Below are positions 11,577-23,774 of a stretch of DNA of 38,379 nucleotides, piece after piece. Location: NCBI GenBank assembly GCA_034698045.1, contig JAQGAU010000138.1, positions 1 to 38,379 on the forward strand, given 5' to 3'. Below the pieces are notes generated by a model. It saw only the letters and a list, made by a program, of their open reading frames with translations, did no database searches and was not told the origin of the DNA. A program made the translations under genes and the position numbers. The DNA comes from Paramacrobiotus richtersi. Lineage: Eukaryota; Tardigrada; Eutardigrada; Parachela; Macrobiotidae. Each line of letters starts with the position of its first letter. Within the stretch, counting starts at the first letter, position 1.

Positions 11577-12385
11577 GTATGTCTCCACTGCTCCTTTTTT
11601 TACATTATAACTTACCTTCCGCCGGATACGTCGCTGTAAATTTTTTAGGGTTTTTAGATTAGGTCTTTGTTATGAGACACCCGTAACATTCGTTAAAATG
11701 AGCAACCAACTGTCGATTTTGAGTTTTAGAATGTTTTATAATATATTGGCCGTGTACCAAGAACGGGATTTGCCAACTTGGACACTGTTTTTTTCTTCAA
11801 AAACACATTTGTATAAACGAACATTGTATGAAACACATTTTCAATCAAAAATATTTTGGGGTCTTTTTTTATTGGAGTGTCAGGTTTAACATGAGCCCAT
11901 TGGGTAGCTATAATTATTATTATTCCGAAGCAGGCATTTATCTGCAAGCCATTACACTACGTCCCATCAGCAAACAATTGTAGATGTGTACTGTCTGTTA
12001 TTGCCACTAATGTGTCCCATAACCTTTGGTATCCACGTTTATTACTCGTTATTAACTGTTAGTGATTTCATTATTTTTGTTGTTTTATCTGCAATAATTC
12101 TTCATGATTATGGCACATGTAATCAGTTAACACCAGTTGTTGCTGTGGTTGTAAAAGTACTGAATTATTGTATTAATTAATTAATTATATGCTCTCAAAA
12201 CTGTTATGGGTATTTTTCATTTGGTTATTATTGATTATTATTTACTAACTAATTTATCGCTAATATGAGTGTTTCATATACTGATAGCTTGCGTTGTATT
12301 TTGATGAGCGATTCCAATAACCAGCGTCCACAGATGGAGTAGTTCCTACAAGTCAGTACGTAAAAAAGTGTGACGATAATTGTAG

Positions 12386-12691
12386 GCTGCCATCAAGGAA
12401 TACACCTTCCTCGTCTTTGCCATACTTCTCGTGCTGTTTGTGGTGTACACATGGTTTAAAGTACCGGAAACCAAAGGCAAATCCATTGAGGAGATCCAGG
12501 CCAAGCTACGTCAGAACCTTAAATTGTATATTACATCACGGACTTTTCACTGCAAGCAAGACTCCCCCAGATGTTACTCCAGTTTTATACCCTTTCCTCC
12601 CTGTTTTCTGCGAAATGGGTGGTTTTATTTATTTTTACTGGGATGGTTGGTGTACTATACAGTTAGTGTAGCGTTCCGTTGTTGCGGATGA
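12386..12691 (+). CDS. Duplicate GLUT exon 8 with stop lost, extended C-terminus
   Basis: The acceptor TGTAG and the coding match to exon 8 are kept up to KLRQNL, including [13 protein letters not shown]. At the end, CTG TAA of the founder has become CTT AAA. The frame therefore continues about 55 codons through former 3'UTR before TGA at 12689-12691. The added tail has several Cys and aromatic residues and reads as translated UTR, not as a domain. It is phased with exon 7' at 11449-11576, 809 bp upstream, so the pair could form one alternative 3' end. Confidence 0.7.
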   Translation, partial: AAIKEYTFLVFAILLVLFVVYTWFKVPETKGKSIEEIQAKLRQNLKLYITSRTFHCKQDSPRCYSSFIPFPPCFLRNGWFYLFLLGWLVYYTVSVAFRCCG

Positions 12692-13897
12692 CCTTCTGCT
12701 TCTTGTTCTGTTGTTTTTCTGTTTGCGGATTGCTTCTAACTTTACAGAGTGATCGCTCGCTGGTGATGTGGCGAACCCTGGTTGGTGTGGTGGTTTGGAT
12801 GATTTTCGTTTCTTTAAAGAGAATCAGTGCATTTTTTTGGTTATTGGTGTGTGCTGCGGATTAGATTTCCATGCATTTTGTGAGAAAAGCTGGAATGTAC
12901 AGCCGAAACTGCAGAACTCATCATACAATTAACACGTTATTAATGGAAGGATTTTATAGCGGCTGTGGATCTTCGTACTATATAGTTATTTTGTGAACGG
13001 TTTTTGTTCAAGACGTTTTTGCTTGATTTTATCACATTCATTTAACTGACTGACAATGGCGTTCTAGAAAAATTATACAGCGATTTACAGTGGTTTTTTT
13101 GTGGTACCACGAAACATGTTTACGATAAAGCTAACAATGCCACGGATTTCCACATAGATTTCGGTTAGCCTCTGTACTACGATTTTCCTCGTTGACCACA
13201 CGAAACGAACATATCATACCATCCATTTTCAAAGCAACACAGTTAACTGCGATTTAATTGCAGTAATGGTTCCATAATGGCCATCTTTAGCTGCGAACGC
13301 GATTAAATTATCCTTACAATTAAGACTCGCTACAATCCATGCGGAACCACTTTATCCTTTTCAAATTCCTGTACTTTCCTGTACTCTTTTTTGCGGTCTA
13401 AAAGATGTAATAAAGCAATGATATCGTCGCCAACTTAATGCTGAACTGCAGGTTTTGGTTTTCAAGAAAATCAGGAAAACGTACAAATCTCCGATTTTCA
13501 AAAAGCATAAAGGTAACTCGCGGTTGTGAAACGAGATGTGTCGGATAAACTTGAACAAAATCACGATAAATCAGCACTGGATTTAATCTCTTCTGACTGT
13601 TACACTGTCTTCCAGATACTTTTCGGCAATAAAAACGTAATATTCTGCTGACAACATAAATCTCCGATATATTGTGTATTCACTATAAACTAGCCGGCCG
13701 AGACTCTTTCATGCAAAAAAATAAAAGTAAAAACTTCGTAACGAACAATGTACACATTCAGTATTTCAGCAGAAAACGTAAGATCTAGGACAAGAATCAT
13801 AAAAACTACGATGGCTAACATAACTCGACTAACATAACCATCGACGGCTAACATAACCAGTAACAATACAGTGAATACAGGATCGTCGACGTCCGCT

Positions 13898-15598
13898 TCA
13901 AACGGTCGTATCACCCGGCTGGCACGATTGTACAGGTTTTCCGACTGATTTGGCCAAATTGACTTCCCGCTGGAAGTGCGCATTGTCACGGTTGACCATC
14001 GTCCGCACTCGGTGCCAAATATCCAGCCACAGCTTGTCACCGGACATCCATTTCGCGTTTGGTCGATAATCTACATAACTGCAACACATACCTTCATTTT
14101 AAACAAACCTTGAAGATTCAAGATACTTCGGTCGTTTTGATCAAAGAAAATACAAAATATCGCAAGAAAAACATAATGGTCGATAGTTTAAACGAAGTAT
14201 TTCAGCTGATGACAAACCGTCAAGATACCACGAAAAGCGACCGTTAACAGTCTTGAATCTAAAGTTCCGTCTATGATACTTACTACGTATTTTTATTTTG
14301 GATCGATAATTCTATCATATTCTCAAAAAAATGGAACAGTCGCAATAATTTTACCAATTAATCCCTGCATTACTGGCTAAACTGTGATGCATATCAAACA
14401 TGTCACAAAACGGAGTTGATACCACAATGCCACCACACTATGGTTTCTCCATGTCTGACAAAATTTTATACGTTACACGAAGCTCACTACGGAATAGTAC
14501 AACAACTGCATCTTGTCTGTCAGAAATAAAAACATGACTTGATCAGCAAAATCACGTTCTAAACTGTCGACGAGCAAAAACATAACAAAAAAGTGCAAAA
14601 TGGCAAAACAAAATTTTGTTAGAAATCGGACGGGCTGACTGATTATTACTATGCTTATTACATTATCATCCAGTTGCTTTGGTTTGAAACAGTAAATTAC
14701 TAGCAAAATCAGCGCTTACCGATCCACAAATTCGACCCAGTAAAACGCCGTTTCACCCTTGAACACTTTCCGGAGAATTTGTGCCTTCAGCCAAAACGGT
14801 CGCCCATTGACTTTGGGGAGCTTGGCTTGGATATACACGAAGTCACCTGCAGAAAACTCCACTCAAAACGCAACAAAAACGTCGTCATCTGTCGCGTACC
14901 GAAGGCGAATTTCAAAACATTTCATGACCAGTTCTTTTAACACTACACTGACTTTCTGAGAACGTCGCTGCTGCATCTTCCTGTTGGTAAAACAACGTAC
15001 CAGTCATATACTGCCAAGGGCCATTCAAATCCTCGTAAGCTGCACTGGCTAGTTTCTGATTGGAACTCGATCCTTTAGGCACTTCAACAGGGAGACTCTT
15101 GTCCGCATCGATGTTTTCTTCCTCCTCATCCACATCCATAGACTCGTAGACGTCCAGAGACTTGCGAATGGCAGTGTTTTGGTGGTTATCCTCTTCCACT
15201 GTCGTAAGCATTCGTTCAGTTCCATCTCGATCCCCAAACGACACCGCAGGCGAAGGCATTCTTTCAGGTACATCCCGATCCGCAAACGACATGATTTCAT
15301 CCGGAGAAGGAGTTCTAACTGCGTTCTGCAACGGCATCGGAGATTTGAGGGGGAGAGATTCATCCTGTTCGTCTGCGGTGAAGGATGTCTCTGTGGATGG
15401 ATTCAGCTGGTTTCGCTCCTTGAAAGCAGGCGAAGCTGGATGGGGGCTTTTATTCAGATCAGGACTGGTGTTACTGCTCTGACTAAACGTCCACATAGGA
15501 TGGATTGTCAACGAACCATTCTGGGCTGTGCAAGAGGGGTTATCGTCGCTGGGTGTGGGAAAACGGTAGGATAGTTGATACCCTGATAGAGTACTCAT
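13898..15598 (-). CDS. Copy B: PSP-repeat protein with Tudor-like barrel, 306 aa
   Basis: Three exons, 15598-15001, 14861-14720 and 14078-13898, sum to 921 nt with consistent phases. The start is the ATG giving MSTLSGYQL, because copies D and F have the same start; the frame upstream begins only at a GTG and is not conserved. Residues 1-130 are Ser/Pro/Asp-rich with RTPSPDEIMSFADRD and PERMPSPAVSFGDRD. An acidic stretch (DVDEEEE) lies near 155-161. Residues 200-246 (VEFSAGDFVYIQ, PFWLKAQI, FYWVEFVDR) have the pattern of a Tudor/Royal-family barrel. The last 60 residues contain YRPNAKWMSGDKLWLD and HFQREVNLAKS. The intron separating the first two exons in D and F is absent here, apparently through a deletion that fused them. 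I do not know the protein; nuclear chromatin binding is only a guess from the barrel pattern. Confidence 0.7.
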
Positions 15599-15599
15599 T

Positions 15600-15870
15600 G
15601 TTCGAACTGAAGATGCTGGTTTAACCAGCCAAGTAAGGGAAAAGTAATAAAAAAGAAAGAAATGAACAAACCGAGCACAAACACTAAACAGGAATACGGA
15701 ATCACAAACGGCTGCAGTAATGGAATGGACTTGACAGTTGACTGACTGCCTCGTGCCAGCAGTGCGTACGCCGTACGCTATCTGCTGCACGCCCGCTGCC
15801 ACTTCGGGCGTTTTCCGATTGGTCTGCCTCGCTGATGGGAGGGCCCGGCACCGGTCACACTCACTCGCAT
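15600..15870 (-). promoter_or_regulatory. Conserved 5' flank of copy B with CCAAT box
   Basis: A GC-rich stretch about 130-260 bp upstream of the ATG is shared with copy F (TGCCACTTCGGGCGTTTT, then a CCAAT box on the minus strand at about 15818-15822, then GCCTCGCTGATGGG). The leader has a perfect 13-bp palindrome, CTGGTTTAACCAG, at 15616-15628, imperfect in A and D. Promoter function is inferred from position and conservation. Confidence 0.45.
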
Positions 15871-16079
15871 GGCTAGCGTGTAAGTTGTAACATACCGCTG
15901 GACTGGTGTACGAGCCCTACCGTCCGTCTACTGACCAATGAACTGCGGTTTACAGAATACGCCATGCAAGTACAAAAGCGTATGGTTTGGATCTAAAAGA
16001 GTGTGCGGGAAACTGTACTTCTTAAAAATCTTCGTTAAAACGGAGACGAAAAACAAATGGAAAGAAAAGTTTGAAAGAT

Positions 16080-17152
16080 TTAGGTTAGGTTTTTGTAAGG
16101 TTTTGCTTATGTTTTTTATGAGATAGTCCGTACATACTATTTGTTAAAATGGATACGAAATGCCGATTTTGCGATATGTGCATCATGTGATGATAGTGGA
16201 CTGAATGATCTTACAATTACTTACTTATTTAATGATCTCTTTCGACATAATAGAATTGCTTGGACTTTACCATTTTTTATCATAAAACATTTGTGTAATG
16301 GGACAATTTTATTTAGAACAGACATAACGGAATTTTTCTCGAAAAAATGGATGTTTGGAAAACGTTTCTTGTAAGCAAATAAACAAATATCATGGATTCA
16401 TATGTGATTGTTTAGTTAACACGAGGGCAGAAAATATTAGATTTGATTGATCAATAAAACAGTATATAACTAATTTTATGTTTATGTATGAGAAACAGGA
16501 GAAATATGAGAAAAGAAATTCCCGAATTGACCCAACTCAGAAATTCGCACATTCAGAAAGAACTGACCCAAACAGTTCCAGTTAAATGAACAAACTTAAC
16601 TCCAAGGAAGTATGCTGCAGCTGGCAAATCAATCTGGTCAAAACATCCTCTGCAGATTACACATGTGGAACAGCCGGGCGACCAATAAATCAAAGCGATA
16701 ACCATTAAGAGCAGACACCGATATCAAACAAAAGAGGCCGCTCGCTCAGAATTAACATTCATCATCTGCGAACAGTTCCCATTACGTCCCATCGCCAGGA
16801 ACACGAGATATGCAGGGTGTTACCATACGATGACATTTTGCCGCTTGTATTATTTTCTAACTTTTGCTCCAGCGTATGTTATTATCATTTTTTATGCTAA
16901 TCTATCTTCATTTGTTTCCGTATATATACAGTATGCCCAGTTAACAGTGTTCGTGTCACTGCATATAGTTATGTAAATATTGAATAATTACCAAAATTTG
17001 CATTGCGTCTTGGTGTGGATGTGGATAGTGGATAGTTTGTACTGATAGCAGGCATTTACTTGTTAGTGTAATGGATGGGTGACTTATAGTTGCCGGTGTA
17101 TCAAGTGATTGCTGAGTAAACACGTTTAAACTGACGATATTACATGCAGTTG
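16080..17152. repeat. Third copy of GLUT intron 7, with unique insertion
   Basis: From about 16080 the sequence resembles intron 7 (GTTTTTTATGAGATAGTCCG, ATACGAAATGCCGATTTT) but no exon 7 precedes it. Near 16490-16780 lies about 300 bp not seen in the other copies, without clear terminal repeats or Pol III boxes. The intron's 17-bp motif survives only in decayed form near 16780. Confidence 0.55.
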
Positions 17153-17266
17153 TGAGCCGCTATCAACGATTACACGCTCCTCGTATTATCCATACTTTTC
17201 GTGCTTTTTGAACCAGAGGCAGGGCGATCGAGGAGGTTCAGTCCTATTATGTCAAGACCTGTAAAC
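17153..17266 (+). pseudogene. Decayed third copy of GLUT exon 8
   Basis: It is recognisable by GCCGCTATCAACGATTACAC, CCATACTTTTCGTGCTTTTTG, ATCGAGGAGGTTCAG and AAGACCTGTAAAC at the end. The acceptor GTAG reads GTGAG. About 25-30 bp covering the end of TM12 and VP of VPETKG is missing, so it cannot encode the C-terminus. Confidence 0.8.
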
Positions 17267-18653
17267 AGTATCTAACATCATGGTTCGACTCGTATCCCAC
17301 CGGAACGTACATTCACTACAAGCAAGACTCTCCCAGATGTTACTCCCCGTTTTATACTTTTCCTCCCTCTTTCTGCAAAGTGGGTGGTTTTATTTATTTT
17401 TACTGGGATGGTTGGTGTAATACACAGTCAGTGTATCGTTTCGTTGTTGCTGATGACCTTTTGCTTCTTGTTCTGTTGTTATCTGTTTGCGGAGTGTTTC
17501 TAACATCACAGAGTTATCGCTCGAGGGTGATGTGTCGAACCCTGGTGGTTTAGATGGTTTTTTTCTTCTTCAAACAGAATCAGTGCATTTTTTGGTTATA
17601 GGTGTGTTTTGCGGATCGAAAACGGGGAATGTAAATTCGAAACTGCAGAAGTGCGTCGGTCGTAGCAACAGGCAGGTAGTTTTTGCACGCAGCTTGCAAA
17701 GCAAAGTTTGAAAGGTCGTTCTCAGTTGTTGTATATGTACCTAGTCCACGCACATCTTCAAAAACGACACGTAAGCGATGGAATCATGCTAGCGGCTTTT
17801 TTTACGTAAATCTTCGGACTGCATTGTTATTTTGTGCTGACAGGGTTTTTTTCTTTTAGACTTTTTCGATTCTGTTTGATTGCTTTTAACACATGCCAGA
17901 GAATGGCTGAAAGAGCTGAATGCCATTCTTATAAAAATTATAGAGTTTTACAACGATTAATTTTATAGAGTTTTACAACACGCTACATACGCAGGTTTAA
18001 TGTTGACTAGTATAGCCTCTGTACTACGATCTTCCTCATTAAACACTAACCATAAGGTCCATACCAAATGAACGTACCAAACCACCCGTTTTCAAACCAA
18101 CACAGTTTACTTTTTTTTGATTCACGTACATTAATGTTTTCCTCGCTGCACTTACTTTAATGTCATCTTTAGCTGCGAAAGGAGTAAATAATCGTTACAA
18201 TCAACGATCGTTTTACAGTCTATCCTGGAACTTTTGTTTTGTTCGAAAATCAGGGCAAATCCACAAAATTTAATGTCAGTTTTCCAAAAACGGACAAAGG
18301 TAGCTGGTGGTTATAAAACGGGATAACTTATACGAAACACCGCTGCGATAATAAAAATTAACAGACTACGAGATGCATCGGATGCTAATACCCTTTAATT
18401 TGACGGTTCCGTACTTTTCGGCAACAAAAAAACGTAATACGTATTATGCTAACAACAAAGATCTCCTATGCACTGCAAACTAGCCGGCCGAAACTACAAG
18501 TACATATATACAAACAACTGAAAGAGAAACTTCGTACTGAACACTGTATAAGAGTATTTCAGCGGAAAACGTAAGATCTACGACAACAATCATCAAAACA
18601 ACGCTGGCGACTACAAAGGGAGCCGTATCAATACAGAATCGTCGACGTACGCT

Positions 18654-19640
18654 TCACACGCTCTGGTCAATCGGCCGACTCGAATTTAACAGTTTTCCGG
18701 CTGATTTGGCCAGGTTAACTTCCCGCTGGAAGTGCGCCGTGCCAAACTTGACCATCACGCGGGTTCTTTGTCCATCGAGCCACAGCTTGTCACCGGACAT
18801 CCATTTCGTATTCGGTCGATAATCTACATAACTACAACAAAGGAATCTTCATTTTACACACATCCAGAAGGTTATAATTACTTCGGCGGTTTTCATTCGA
18901 CATTTTTCATTCTGATCTACAATTTTGTCATATTTATTCTGAATAAAACTGGAACACCGCAGTTAATTCTACAAATAAACAAACCGCTGAACTTCTGGCT
19001 TAACTACGATGCATATCAAACATTTCGCAAGACGTAGTCAGTGTCACCACACTACGGTTTTTCCATGTCTTAACAGCTGACAAAATTGAACACGGTACAT
19101 GACGCGCAGTACCGAGTACATCAACTGCATCCTGTATGTCACAATCACAAATAAAAAAAACATTATTTATTAAAATTATTTTCTAATTGTAAACGACGAA
19201 AAACAATCCAAACAAGTGAAAAATAATGAAAAACAATTTTATCAAACAATCTTTAGCTTGCAGTATACACTATTTTAGATATGCCTGTCCAGAAATTTGA
19301 TGGTAGCCGCTGTTATCTGGTATCCAATACACTACACTTTTTCACAACAACATGTCGAAAGCAAAACTGAAGGATAACGTCATCGATTTTCATTGTCAAC
19401 ATCGAAACCTAGTGGTTATTTCTCCCCAGTTATCATTTTTCTAACATATTAGAAATCTGACGGCGGATTTAATTCTGTGACTTACTAAATATATGGCTGT
19501 TAACATTATCATCCAGTCCTCTGGTCTAGAAACACTAAGTTATTGGTACAATTACTACTTCCCAACCCTCAAATTCGGCCCAATAAAATGGCGTCTCACT
19601 CGCGTCCTCAAAACTTTCCGGCGAACCTGTGCCTTCAGCC
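18654..19640 (-). pseudogene. Copy C: 5'-truncated PSP/Tudor-like gene
   Basis: The last exon, 18831-18654 (178 nt), is fully open: YVDYRPNTKWMSGDKLWLDG, HFQREVNLAKSAGK and stop TGA. The Tudor-like exon survives only as its 3' part, 19640-19564, and lacks a good GTAAGC donor. At 19640/19641 it is cut by a GLUT 3'UTR block. All upstream exons are missing, so this is a remnant, though its last exon has been spared disabling changes. Confidence 0.75.
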
Positions 19641-20010
19641 CTTTACCCTTTACTTTCACTACAAGCAAGGCTGCCCCAGATGCTACTCCCTGTTTTTTAT
19701 ACCCTTTCCTCCCTGTTTTCTGCAGAATGGTTGTTTTGTCTATTTTACTGGGATGGTTCGTGTTATATATGTACGGTAGTGTGGCATTTTGTCGCTGATG
19801 ACCTTTTGCTTTTTGTTCTGTTGTTTTCTTTTGCGGACTGTTTCCAACATCACAGAGTGATCGGTGCCGTGTCGACCCCTGATTGGTGTGATGGTTTGGA
19901 TGATTTTTTTCTTCAAAGAAAATCAGTGCATTTTTTGCTTATTGGTGTGTTTTGCGAAGTGGATTTCCATGAACTGTACGAGCAAAAGCTGGGAATGTGA
20001 TTTCGAAACG
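19641..20010 (+). repeat. GLUT 3'UTR block inserted into copy C
   Basis: Starts CTTTACCCTTTACTTTCACT then AGCAAGGCTGCCCCAGATGC, and continues through the TTTTGCTTTTTGTTCTGTTG and AATCAGTGCATTTTTTG stretches. It follows directly on the broken Tudor-like exon, marking a recombination junction. Confidence 0.7.
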
Positions 20011-21105
20011 GCAGAACTGCGTCGATCGATCTCGACACAAGAGTGTGTGATCCAGTCAGTTTATGTAGTCTGCACTCGTGGGACTTGCATTGGCTTTACT
20101 TAAATCTTCGGACTGCCGAAATATTTGAATAGTTATTTTGTGCCGGGCAGTCGGGTTTTTGTTTCATGACGTTTTTACTTTTGTTTTTGGTGGCTTTTGT
20201 CACATTCATTAAACCGAAAGAACTGACTGCCTGTTATAAAAATTATAATGAGAATCACAATGATTATTTTTTGGTATCATCGAAGCATGTTTAGGATAAA
20301 GTTAACAAGTCTGCACATTGTGGACCACACAAATGTCTGGTTATATAGCCCCTGTACTACGATTTCCCTCATCAAGCTGAGCAATTGAGCGTACCAATTA
20401 CTACCAAACCATCCATTTTCAAGCCAATGCGAGTCACTCGTATTAATGTTTTCCTACTCTACTTGTATTACTTGTACTTGTTTACTTGTATTAATGTTTT
20501 CCACATCGTTCTTACTTTAATGCCACCTTTAACTACGAAAGGGATTAAATTATCATTACAATCAACGATCATTAGTTCATTACAGTCCATGCTGGACCTT
20601 TCGGCTCTTTTTTGTACTTTCTGAACTCTATGTTTTCAGTTCTTGTATATTCTTTTTCGCGGTCTAAAACTGCCAGTAAAGAATATAGCAATGATATCGT
20701 CGCCAAATTAATGCTGAACTGCAGTTTTTGTGTTCTCAAGAAAATCAGGAAAGCGCACAAATCTCCGTTTTCCAAAAAGCATAAAGGTAACTCGCGACTG
20801 TGAAACGAGATGTGTCAGAGTAAACCAGTACAAAATCACGATAATTCAACAGCCTACGCTAATCTCTTTTTGCCAACAAAAACGTAAAATTCAGCTAACA
20901 AAAATATCCAATAGACTATACAAAAAAACAAACTAGCCGGCCGAGACTACAAGTATGTACAAACAGCTAAAGGCGAAAATTTCGTATTGAACACTAGATA
21001 CACAGAGTATTTCAGCGGAAAAAGTAAAATCTACGACAAAAAAATTAAAACAACGTTGGCTAACGTAAATCGACCAGTACCAATACACAATTGCTGACGT
21101 ACGCT

Positions 21106-23519
21106 TCAAACGCTCGTATCACCCGGCAGGTTCGTTTCTACAGGTTTTCCGTCAGATTTGGCCAAGGTAACTTCTCGCTGGAAGTGCGCATTGTCACGAC
21201 TGACCATCATCCGCACTCGGCGTCCATCGAGCCACAACTTCTCACCGCACATCCATTTGGCGTTTGGTCGGTAATCTCGATAACTGTAACACAGATTTTC
21301 ATTTTAAACACTTTTTAGAAGATTCCTCGGTCGTGTTAATCGAAGTAGATACGAAAGAACGCAAGAAAAGATAATAATTTAATCGAAGCATTTCCAACGG
21401 GGAAACGCCAAGATTTAGCCACAAAAAGCGACTTTTAACAGTTCTGACTCAACAATTCTGTATATTCTAATTCTACAATTGTCATGCTAATCCATCCCCA
21501 GCAAAAATGTTATACCGCTGATAATTCCAGAAACTATTCCTGTATTGGTGGCTAAACTACTAATGATGCAGAAGGGAAATGTTAGTGCCACCACACTACG
21601 GTTTTCCACTTCCTAGCTGCTGACAAAATTTAATACGGCTAGTACACGAGGCTCAGTAGTACGTCTATTGTCTGACAGATATAAAAATATTACTTGTCAA
21701 TATTATCTTCTAATTGTAAACGACTAAAACAGTGCAAATAACCAACAACAATCTTATCATTTCTTAACTCGCAGTACACTGTTTCAGATGCCTTAGGTGA
21801 CCTTCTTTGACGTATGGTCAACAAGTTGATACAAAACCGAAAGCAAAACGTCACCATTTCATTTTCATATCTAGTGGTTATTTCGCCGATTTATCAGCTT
21901 TTTAAAAAACATTACATTTCTAACTAGGATCCTCCCTCACTGACTGATAAATATATCTGTTACATTATCATCCTGCTTCTTGGTTTACAAAAGGCAAGTT
22001 ACTAGAAGAATCGCTGCTTACCGATCCTTGAATTCGACCCAGTACAACGGCGTTTCACCCCGCCACCCTTTCCGGCGAATCTGCGCCTTCAGCCAAAACG
22101 GTCGATCATTGATTCGGGGGAGATTAGCCTGGATGTACACCAAGTCTCCTGCAGAAAACTCCACTCAAAACACAAGAAAGACATCGTCGTCTGTTACTGA
22201 ACCAAACCGTTCATTTCCTGACCATTTCTTTTAAAAACCAAATGTACTTTTTGAGTATCTCGCGCGGATTTATTGATAAAACAACTTACCAGTCATATAC
22301 TCCCAAGAGCACTTCATAACCTCGTACGCTGGATTGGCTACTTTCTGAGCCGACGTCGATGCTTTAGGCTCTTCAACGGAAAGATTCTTGTCCGCATCCG
22401 TTGTTTCTTCCTCCTCATGCACATCCATAAACTCGAACACGTCCACAGCCTTGCGAATGGCAATGTTTTGTTTGTTATCTTCTTCCACTGCCGTCACAAT
22501 CTGGACAGAGACCTGAACAAATCTCAATTGACTTTCGATGCAATGCGACACAAACGATCGGCATAATAGTGTAGCGATTGTTTGCTTACTTTGTTTTCCT
22601 TCGTAATCTCAACAGCAATCTCCTGACATTCGGGTTCGTCTGCACACTCCAAGATTTCGGCAGGAGACGGCATTCTCTCGGATTCAACCAGATTCGCAAA
22701 CTCCATGATTTCAACAGGAGAAGGCATTCTTCCAGATTCATCCCGATTCGCAACCGCCACGATTTCCACAGGAGAAGGCAGTCTTTCCGGTATATCCCGA
22801 TCCGTAAACGACATGATTTCAGCCGGAGAAGGAGTTCTAACCGTGTTCTTGTCCGTATCCGTTGTTTCTTCCTCCTCATCCACATCCATAAACTCGTAGA
22901 CGTCCACAGGCTTGCGAACGACAACGTTTTCTTGGTTAGCGTCTTCCACTGTCGTCACAATCTGGACAAATCTCAATTGACTTTCGACGCAATACGACAC
23001 AACAGATCGGCATAATAGTAATAACGATTGTTCGCTTACTTTGTGTTCCTTCGTAATCTCGTCAATTCCACTCTTCTGATTTTCGGGTTCGTCTGCAAAC
23101 TCCAAGATTTCGGCAGGAGACGGCATTCTTCCAGATTCATCCCGATTCGCAGCCGCCATGATTTCCACAGGAAAAGTACTTTTATCAGGTACATCCCGAT
23201 CCGCAAACGACATGATTTCAGCCGGAGAAGGAGTCCTGATCGTGTTCTGCAACGGCGTCGGAGATTTGAGGGGGAGAGAATCATCCTGTCCGTTTTCGGC
23301 GAATGATGTTTCTGTGGATGGATTCAGCTGGTTTCGGTCTTTGAGAAAAGGCGAGGCTGGATGGGGGCTTTGACTCAGATCGAAACTGGTGTTGCTGCCC
23401 TGGCTAAACGTCCAGACAGGATGGATGGCAAACGAACCATCACTGGCTGTGTAAGAGGTATCATCGTCGCTGAGTCCTGAAAAACGGTGGAACAGTTGAT
23501 ACCCTGATAGAGAACTCAT
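21106..23519 (-). CDS. Copy D: largest PSP-repeat/Tudor-like gene, 460 aa
   Basis: Five exons, 23519-23040, 22961-22590, 22500-22290, 22163-22022 and 21283-21106, sum to 1383 nt with matched phases and clean GT-AG borders (GTAAGC or GTAAGT donors). Residues 1-160 begin MSSLSGYQL and hold three PSP-type repeats. Residues 161-284 form an extra exon with four more (RTPSPAEIMSFTDRD, PSPVEIVAVANRDE, PSPVEIMEFAN, PSPAEILECADEPE). Residues 285-354 are the normal second exon, with an acidic EEEE stretch. Then comes the Tudor-like exon (VEFSAGDLVYIQ, PFWLKAQI, LYWVEFKDR) and the Trp-rich end (YRDYRPNAKWMCGEKLWLDG). The extra exon is a hybrid of exons 2 and 1. The family is unrecognised; nuclear function is inferred only from the barrel pattern. 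Confidence 0.72.
22590..22961 (-). CDS. Copy D hybrid exon (exon 2 head, exon 1 tail)
   Basis: The first 39 codons (IVTTVEDANQENVVVRK through DTDKN) match exon 2 of D and F. The rest (TVRTPSPAEIM through EITKENK) matches the end of exon 1, including its GTAAGC donor. The join lies at similar CAAGAA/CAGAA sequences, which suits an unequal exchange. It is 372 nt, phase 0 at both ends, so it adds 124 residues without disturbing the frame. Confidence 0.75.
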
Positions 23520-23774
23520 CGTTAAAACTGGAAGATGTTGGTTTAACCAGCTAAGTAAGGGAAAAGTAATAACAAAGAAAGAAGTGGGAAAACAGAACAC
23601 AACTAGGAATGCGGACTCACAATATGCAACTGCAGCATTTATTTGTACTGTATGGCATAATGGGGTTGACTGGCAGATTTAGTCGAAAGATCGTTAGTCA
23701 TGTCAGCAGTGGGCACGCTTATGCTGCGCGTGCGCTGCTTCTTCCAGCTATTTCTGAGCCCCGTATCACACGAA

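Noticed and set aside
14912-15802. Longer copy B protein starting at 15802
   Set aside because: The upstream extension begins at GTG, is not shared in frame with D or F, and runs through promoter-like and leader sequence. MSTLS at 15598 matches the start in the other copies.
16490-16790. Possible SINE in the third intron 7 copy
   Set aside because: No A/B boxes, poly-A tail or target duplication could be seen. Left as a unique insertion.
22578-23306. Plus-strand frames over copy D exons with repeated RKRHDF-like residues
   Set aside because: They are antisense shadows of the PSP repeats; periodicity comes from the minus-strand gene.
22524-23600. Single 358-codon frame across copy D exons
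   Set aside because: It reads through the first micro-intron and ends in the second one. GTAAGC donors and CAG acceptors at matching places in F show these are introns, although retention of the first is noted as possible.
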